Shown: one piece after another, positions 60,922-64,000 of the stretch
Numbering within the stretch: the first letter of the stretch is position 1
Layout: every line of letters starts with the position of its first letter
Assembly (NCBI RefSeq): GCF_001423695.1
Contig: NZ_LMOZ01000002.1
Span: 186,658-250,657 of the forward strand
Reading direction: 5' to 3'
Source: Leifsonia sp. Leaf336
Lineage (GTDB): Bacteria > Actinomycetota > Actinomycetes > Actinomycetales > Microbacteriaceae
Length of the DNA stretch: 64,000 nucleotides
Position numbers and translations under genes: made by a program
The notes under the pieces: model-generated
The model's database searches: none
Seen by the model: only the letters and a program-made list of their open reading frames with translations
Told to the model about the DNA's origin: nothing

Positions 60922-63680
60922 CGCCCGACTCCCGCCCGACCACGTCCCGCGCCTCGCGCCTCACCGACGCCGGCCTCGCACTGCGCGCCCTGACGGCGTT
61001 CCGCGGCGGCCTCCTGCTGCTCGCGGCGGTCACGGTGGTCGTCACCATTGCGCTCGCCGCCTGGCCGCGAGTGGCAGGCGGCCTGCTCACAGCCGAGTTG
61101 CGGCACGAGCTGACCCAGGCCGGCGCGGGCGGGCGCGACCTGACGACGACCATCCGCACCGGAACCTTCACCGCGGGGCCGATCCTCGATCCCGCCGCGG
61201 TCTGGCGCGGCCTCCCCGGCATCGCGACGTCGGTGCACGCAGCGCTGAAGCCGCCGCTCCGTCAGGTCACCGGCCCGGGCGAGTCGGCCATGAGGAGCAC
61301 CGACGTCTCCATCGAGCCTCCATCGGACGCCGCTGCCAACAGCCGGTTCAGCGTCGGCGTCGAGGCGTACCGGGGCCTGCGTGCGCAGGCGAGACTCGTG
61401 GAGGGAGCCTGGCCGGCGCCCGTCGCCGGCGTGTCGACCGGCGGCGCCGTCGTGGAGGTCGTGATCACCCGCGACGCCGCGAAGCTCCTGGGCTGGACTC
61501 TCGGCGGCGAGCGGCGTACCGCCACCGAGGGCGGCCTCCGTCTGAAGCTGGTCGGGATCGTCGCGCCGAAGGACGCCGCCGCCGATTTCTGGAGTCTGGA
61601 CGCCGTCCGCACCCGCGGTCACTTCGTCGACGGCGGCGACTCCGGCAAGCAGTTCGGGGCGATCGTGTGGCTGGACGCCGGTTCGTGGCCGACGGTCGCG
61701 CCGGCGTTCGACGCGGCCGTCGCGTCGCTGTGGTTCCCGGTGCGGCCGGCGGCGTTCGAGGTCGACGACCTGACGGCCGTGCGGAGCGCCCTCGGCGGTT
61801 TCCTCGCCCTCCCGCCCGTGGCGTCGGTCGCCGGCGTGCCCGTTCCGCTCACCTTCAGCACCAGCCTTCAGGGGCCGCTCGACGGCTTCCAGAGCCGCGC
61901 GCAGCCGGCCGAAACGCTCTTCGCGATCCTCGCGGCCGGCCCGCTCGTCGTCGCTCTGACGGTCCTCGCGCTGGGCGCCCGTCTCGTGGTCGCCCGCCGC
62001 AGGGAGGCGCTCGCGCTCATGGCTGCGCGCGGAGCGTCGCCCGGCCGGTTGCGGGGGAGTCTCGCGCTCGACGGCGCGCTGGCCTCCGTTCCGGCGTCGA
62101 TCGTCGGGCTCGCGATCGCGTTCGCCGTGACGCCGGGCGCGACGCCGGTACTGCTGCCCGTGCTGCTCGCCGCGCTCTGCGCGCTGGCGCCGCCGGTCGC
62201 GCTCGTGCTCGCCGCCGGCTCGCTGGCGCCTCGTCCCGTGGCGCCGCCCGCCCGGTCACGGTGGGCATGGGTCGCCGAGGTCACGGTGGTCGGCCTGGCG
62301 GTGCTCAGCGTGGTGTTGCTGGCGCGCCGCGGACTCTCGGCCTCCGGCGGGGGTCTGGAGGTCGACCCGCTCGTCGCGCTCACCCCCGTGCTCGTCGCAC
62401 TGGCCGCGTGCGTGCTCGTGCTGCGCGTGACGGTCGTCCCGCTCGGCTGGCTCGCCGGGGTGTTCCGTCGCGGACGGGGAGCCGTCGCCTTCCTCGGCGC
62501 GTCCGGCGCGCGCGGAACCGGAGCCCGCGGCGGCCGCGGCGCCGTGCTCTGGCCGGTGTTCGCGCTGGTAGCCGGCGTGAGCATCGCCCTGTTCTCGGTG
62601 AGCGTGCTGGCCACCTCGCGCGACGGCCTCGACCAGGGCGCGCGTGCCAGGATCGGCTCCGACCTGTCACTGACGGCGGCCTCCTCCTTGAGCGGCGACC
62701 AGCTGGCCGCGGTGAAACGCATCTCGGGCGTCGCGGCCACTGCGACGGTCGACTGGGCGGGCGGCATCACGATCACCGCCGGAGGCACCGGGGAGGTCGT
62801 CTCCGGGTACCTCGTCGACCCGAAGCAGCTGGAGGCCGTCCAGCGCGACCTCCCGGCCTCCGCCCGGCTCGCGACGCTGCTGACCGGCGGGATGCCCGGG
62901 CGCACAGGGGCGGTGCTCGGCGGGTGGGAGAGCCGCATCCCGGTCACGAGCGCCCTCATCGTCGGCCAGGGCACGAACGTGCACCTCGCTGTCACCGAGC
63001 TCGACTTCGCGCCGGGCGTCTACGTGCGCGACAGCCGCTGGGCGATCGTCGACCGCTCGACGCTGCCGCCCTCGAGCGGGGTCACCGGCTCCCCGCAGAC
63101 GGTGCTGGTCGCGCTGGCGCCCGGCGCCGACGCGGCACGCGTGCACGCCGGGCTCGCCCGCATCGGCGGATCGGGCGCCCTGGTGGGCGACGCGGTCGCC
63201 GAGCGCGCGGCTCTCCGTGCCTCCCCACTGGTGGCGGGCACCGAGGCGATCGCGCTGCTCTCGATCGCGCTGACGGTACTGCTGTGCGTCGCGGCGCTGG
63301 TGCTCACGCTGGTGATGAACACCGCTGCCCGCGTCCGGCTGGTGGCGACGCTGCGCACGGTCGGCTTCAGCGCGCGGCAGACCGCCGGAGTGCTCGCCTG
63401 GGAGCTCGGTCCCGTGCTCGTCATCGGTCTCGTCGCCGGCGCGGTCGTCGGGCTGATGCTGCCGGGGATCGTGCTCGGCCCGCTCGATCTCCGCGGTTTC
63501 ACCGGAAGCCCGGTTCAGCCCGAGGTCGCCGGAGACCCATGGCTGAGCGCCGCCGCGCTCGCCGGATTCGCGGCCGTCGCGGCGGTCGCCACGCTCGTGG
63601 CCCTCGCGGGGGCGCGCCGCTCGTCGCCGGCCGCCGTGCTGCGGGCGGCCGGAGACCTTCCGTCGACAGGAGGACAATGA
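60918..63680 (+). CDS. Large FtsX-type ABC permease, subunit 2
   Basis: A 920-residue permease of the same layout: helix at about 30-50, external domain to about 330, helices about 335-520, a second external domain, and three C-terminal helices (LLSIALTVLLCVAALVLTLV onwards, with the FtsX-type loop RLVATLRTVGFSARQT). It pairs with subunit 1 as a heterodimer. The stop overlaps the ATG of the ATPase gene, whose ribosome site (AGGAGG) lies inside this gene. Confidence 0.82.
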   Translation: MTPDSRPTTSRASRLTDAGLALRALTAFRGGLLLLAAVTVVVTIALAAWPRVAGGLLTAELRHELTQAGAGGRDLTTTIRTGTFTAGPILDPAAVWRGLPGIATSVHAALKPPLRQVTGPGESAMRSTDVSIEPPSDAAANSRFSVGVEAYRGLRAQARLVEGAWPAPVAGVSTGGAVVEVVITRDAAKLLGWTLGGERRTATEGGLRLKLVGIVAPKDAAADFWSLDAVRTRGHFVDGGDSGKQFGAIVWLDAGSWPTVAPAFDAAVASLWFPVRPAAFEVDDLTAVRSALGGFLALPPVASVAGVPVPLTFSTSLQGPLDGFQSRAQPAETLFAILAAGPLVVALTVLALGARLVVARRREALALMAARGASPGRLRGSLALDGALASVPASIVGLAIAFAVTPGATPVLLPVLLAALCALAPPVALVLAAGSLAPRPVAPPARSRWAWVAEVTVVGLAVLSVVLLARRGLSASGGGLEVDPLVALTPVLVALAACVLVLRVTVVPLGWLAGVFRRGRGAVAFLGASGARGTGARGGRGAVLWPVFALVAGVSIALFSVSVLATSRDGLDQGARARIGSDLSLTAASSLSGDQLAAVKRISGVAATATVDWAGGITITAGGTGEVVSGYLVDPKQLEAVQRDLPASARLATLLTGGMPGRTGAVLGGWESRIPVTSALIVGQGTNVHLAVTELDFAPGVYVRDSRWAIVDRSTLPPSSGVTGSPQTVLVALAPGADAARVHAGLARIGGSGALVGDAVAERAALRASPLVAGTEAIALLSIALTVLLCVAALVLTLVMNTAARVRLVATLRTVGFSARQTAGVLAWELGPVLVIGLVAGAVVGLMLPGIVLGPLDLRGFTGSPVQPEVAGDPWLSAAALAGFAAVAAVATLVALAGARRSSPAAVLRAAGDLPSTGGQ

Positions 63681-64000
63681 CCAGGATGACGACGCAGGAG
63701 ACCCTTCCCGCAGCGGCCGTCGCGCCGGACGCGACCGCCGAGCGCCGTCCGGACGCCGTGCGCGCCGACGCCGCGATCCGCTGCTCCGACCTCGTGCGCA
63801 TCTTCACCGCCGACGGCGTGGAGGTCCAGGCGCTGCAGGGCCTGACCCTGAGCGTCGACAGCGGGGAGCTCGTCGCGATCGTCGGCGCCTCCGGCTCCGG
63901 CAAGTCGACGCTTCTCGGCATCCTGTCGGGCCTCGACAAGCCGACCGCCGGGTCGGTGACCGTCGCCGGCCGCGACCTCCTCACCCTGTCGTCGCGCGAG
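63677..64000 (+). CDS. ABC transporter ATPase (MacB/LolD type), 5' part only
   Basis: The first 108 codons are present before the right edge. After a 30-residue unusual N-terminal extension, the MacB/LolD-type domain begins (CSDLVRIFTADGVEVQALQG) with Walker A GASGSGKST at 70-78 and SGLDKPTAGSVTVAGRDL. A second ATG at 63686 is a possible start. It should drive the two giant permeases upstream. Confidence 0.88.
   Translation, partial: MTRMTTQETLPAAAVAPDATAERRPDAVRADAAIRCSDLVRIFTADGVEVQALQGLTLSVDSGELVAIVGASGSGKSTLLGILSGLDKPTAGSVTVAGRDLLTLSSRE

Overview
The window is a 64 kb piece of a high-GC Gram-positive chromosome, most likely from the Microbacteriaceae (Leifsonia-like). The basis is the strong G/C third-position bias, the frequent GTG starts, the GTGA/ATGA overlaps between neighbouring genes, the many genes that look leaderless (a TANNNT hexamer 6-7 nt before the start codon) and gene families typical of that group (PucR-gabTD, furA-catalase, putrescine oxidase, the ATP-grasp/alpha-E/transglutaminase trio). 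The taxonomic call is inference. I see no rRNA, tRNA, IS element, prophage or CRISPR array.

Layout. 1-1736: end of a ThuA-like gene and a fused DUF6379/TIM-barrel protein resembling C-glycoside deglycosidase subunits. 2051-4816: a five-gene, translationally coupled accessory module of two near-duplicate lipoproteins, a signal-less lipase with a helical C-terminus and two small helical proteins. It has the composition of the staphylococcal TslA/TilA/TlaA type VII lipase toxin system and is the most exciting item here. 4828-6117: a ROK regulator. 6344-12556: a six-gene aromatic or heteroaromatic catabolic operon (extradiol dioxygenase, cyclase-family protein, FAD monooxygenase, FAH-family enzyme, SDR, alpha/beta hydrolase). 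12683-16970: alanine racemase, D-Ala-D-Ala ligase and an acyltransferase-CapA fusion. 17060-25092: mixed housekeeping and membrane genes (ICL/PEP-mutase family, DHFR-like protein, ECF sigma, AI-2E family transporter, FUSC, methyltransferase, membrane protein).

25176-37165: nitrogen and polyamine use and a peptide-ligase-type locus: putrescine oxidase, aldose epimerase, the ATP-grasp/alpha-E/transglutaminase operon, a PucR regulator divergent from gabT-gabD, and a universal stress protein. Putrescine oxidase makes 4-aminobutanal; GabT and GabD carry GABA to succinate. The aldehyde dehydrogenase linking the two is not in the window. 37276-40639: a ZIP metal transporter behind a near-consensus DtxR box, two small proteins, a PhzF-like protein and a beta-propeller. 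40758-42711: furA-catalase with a palindromic operator over the furA promoter. 42786-50868: DUF2200, an HPr-kinase-like/PqqD protein, a CPA1 antiporter, a TetR/MFS divergent pair, a GIY-YIG protein and a phospholipase-D-like protein. 51096-57774: an Opp/Dpp-type ABC importer operon ending in an FMN monooxygenase. 57859-64000: two giant FtsX-type permeases and the start of their ATPase, cut by the window edge.

Two repeat themes run through the intergenic DNA. One is a family of long inverted repeats with the core ACGGAGGAGAT, seen 3' of genes at three places. The other is short tandem repeats (15-18 bp) lying exactly over stop or start codons at five gene ends.
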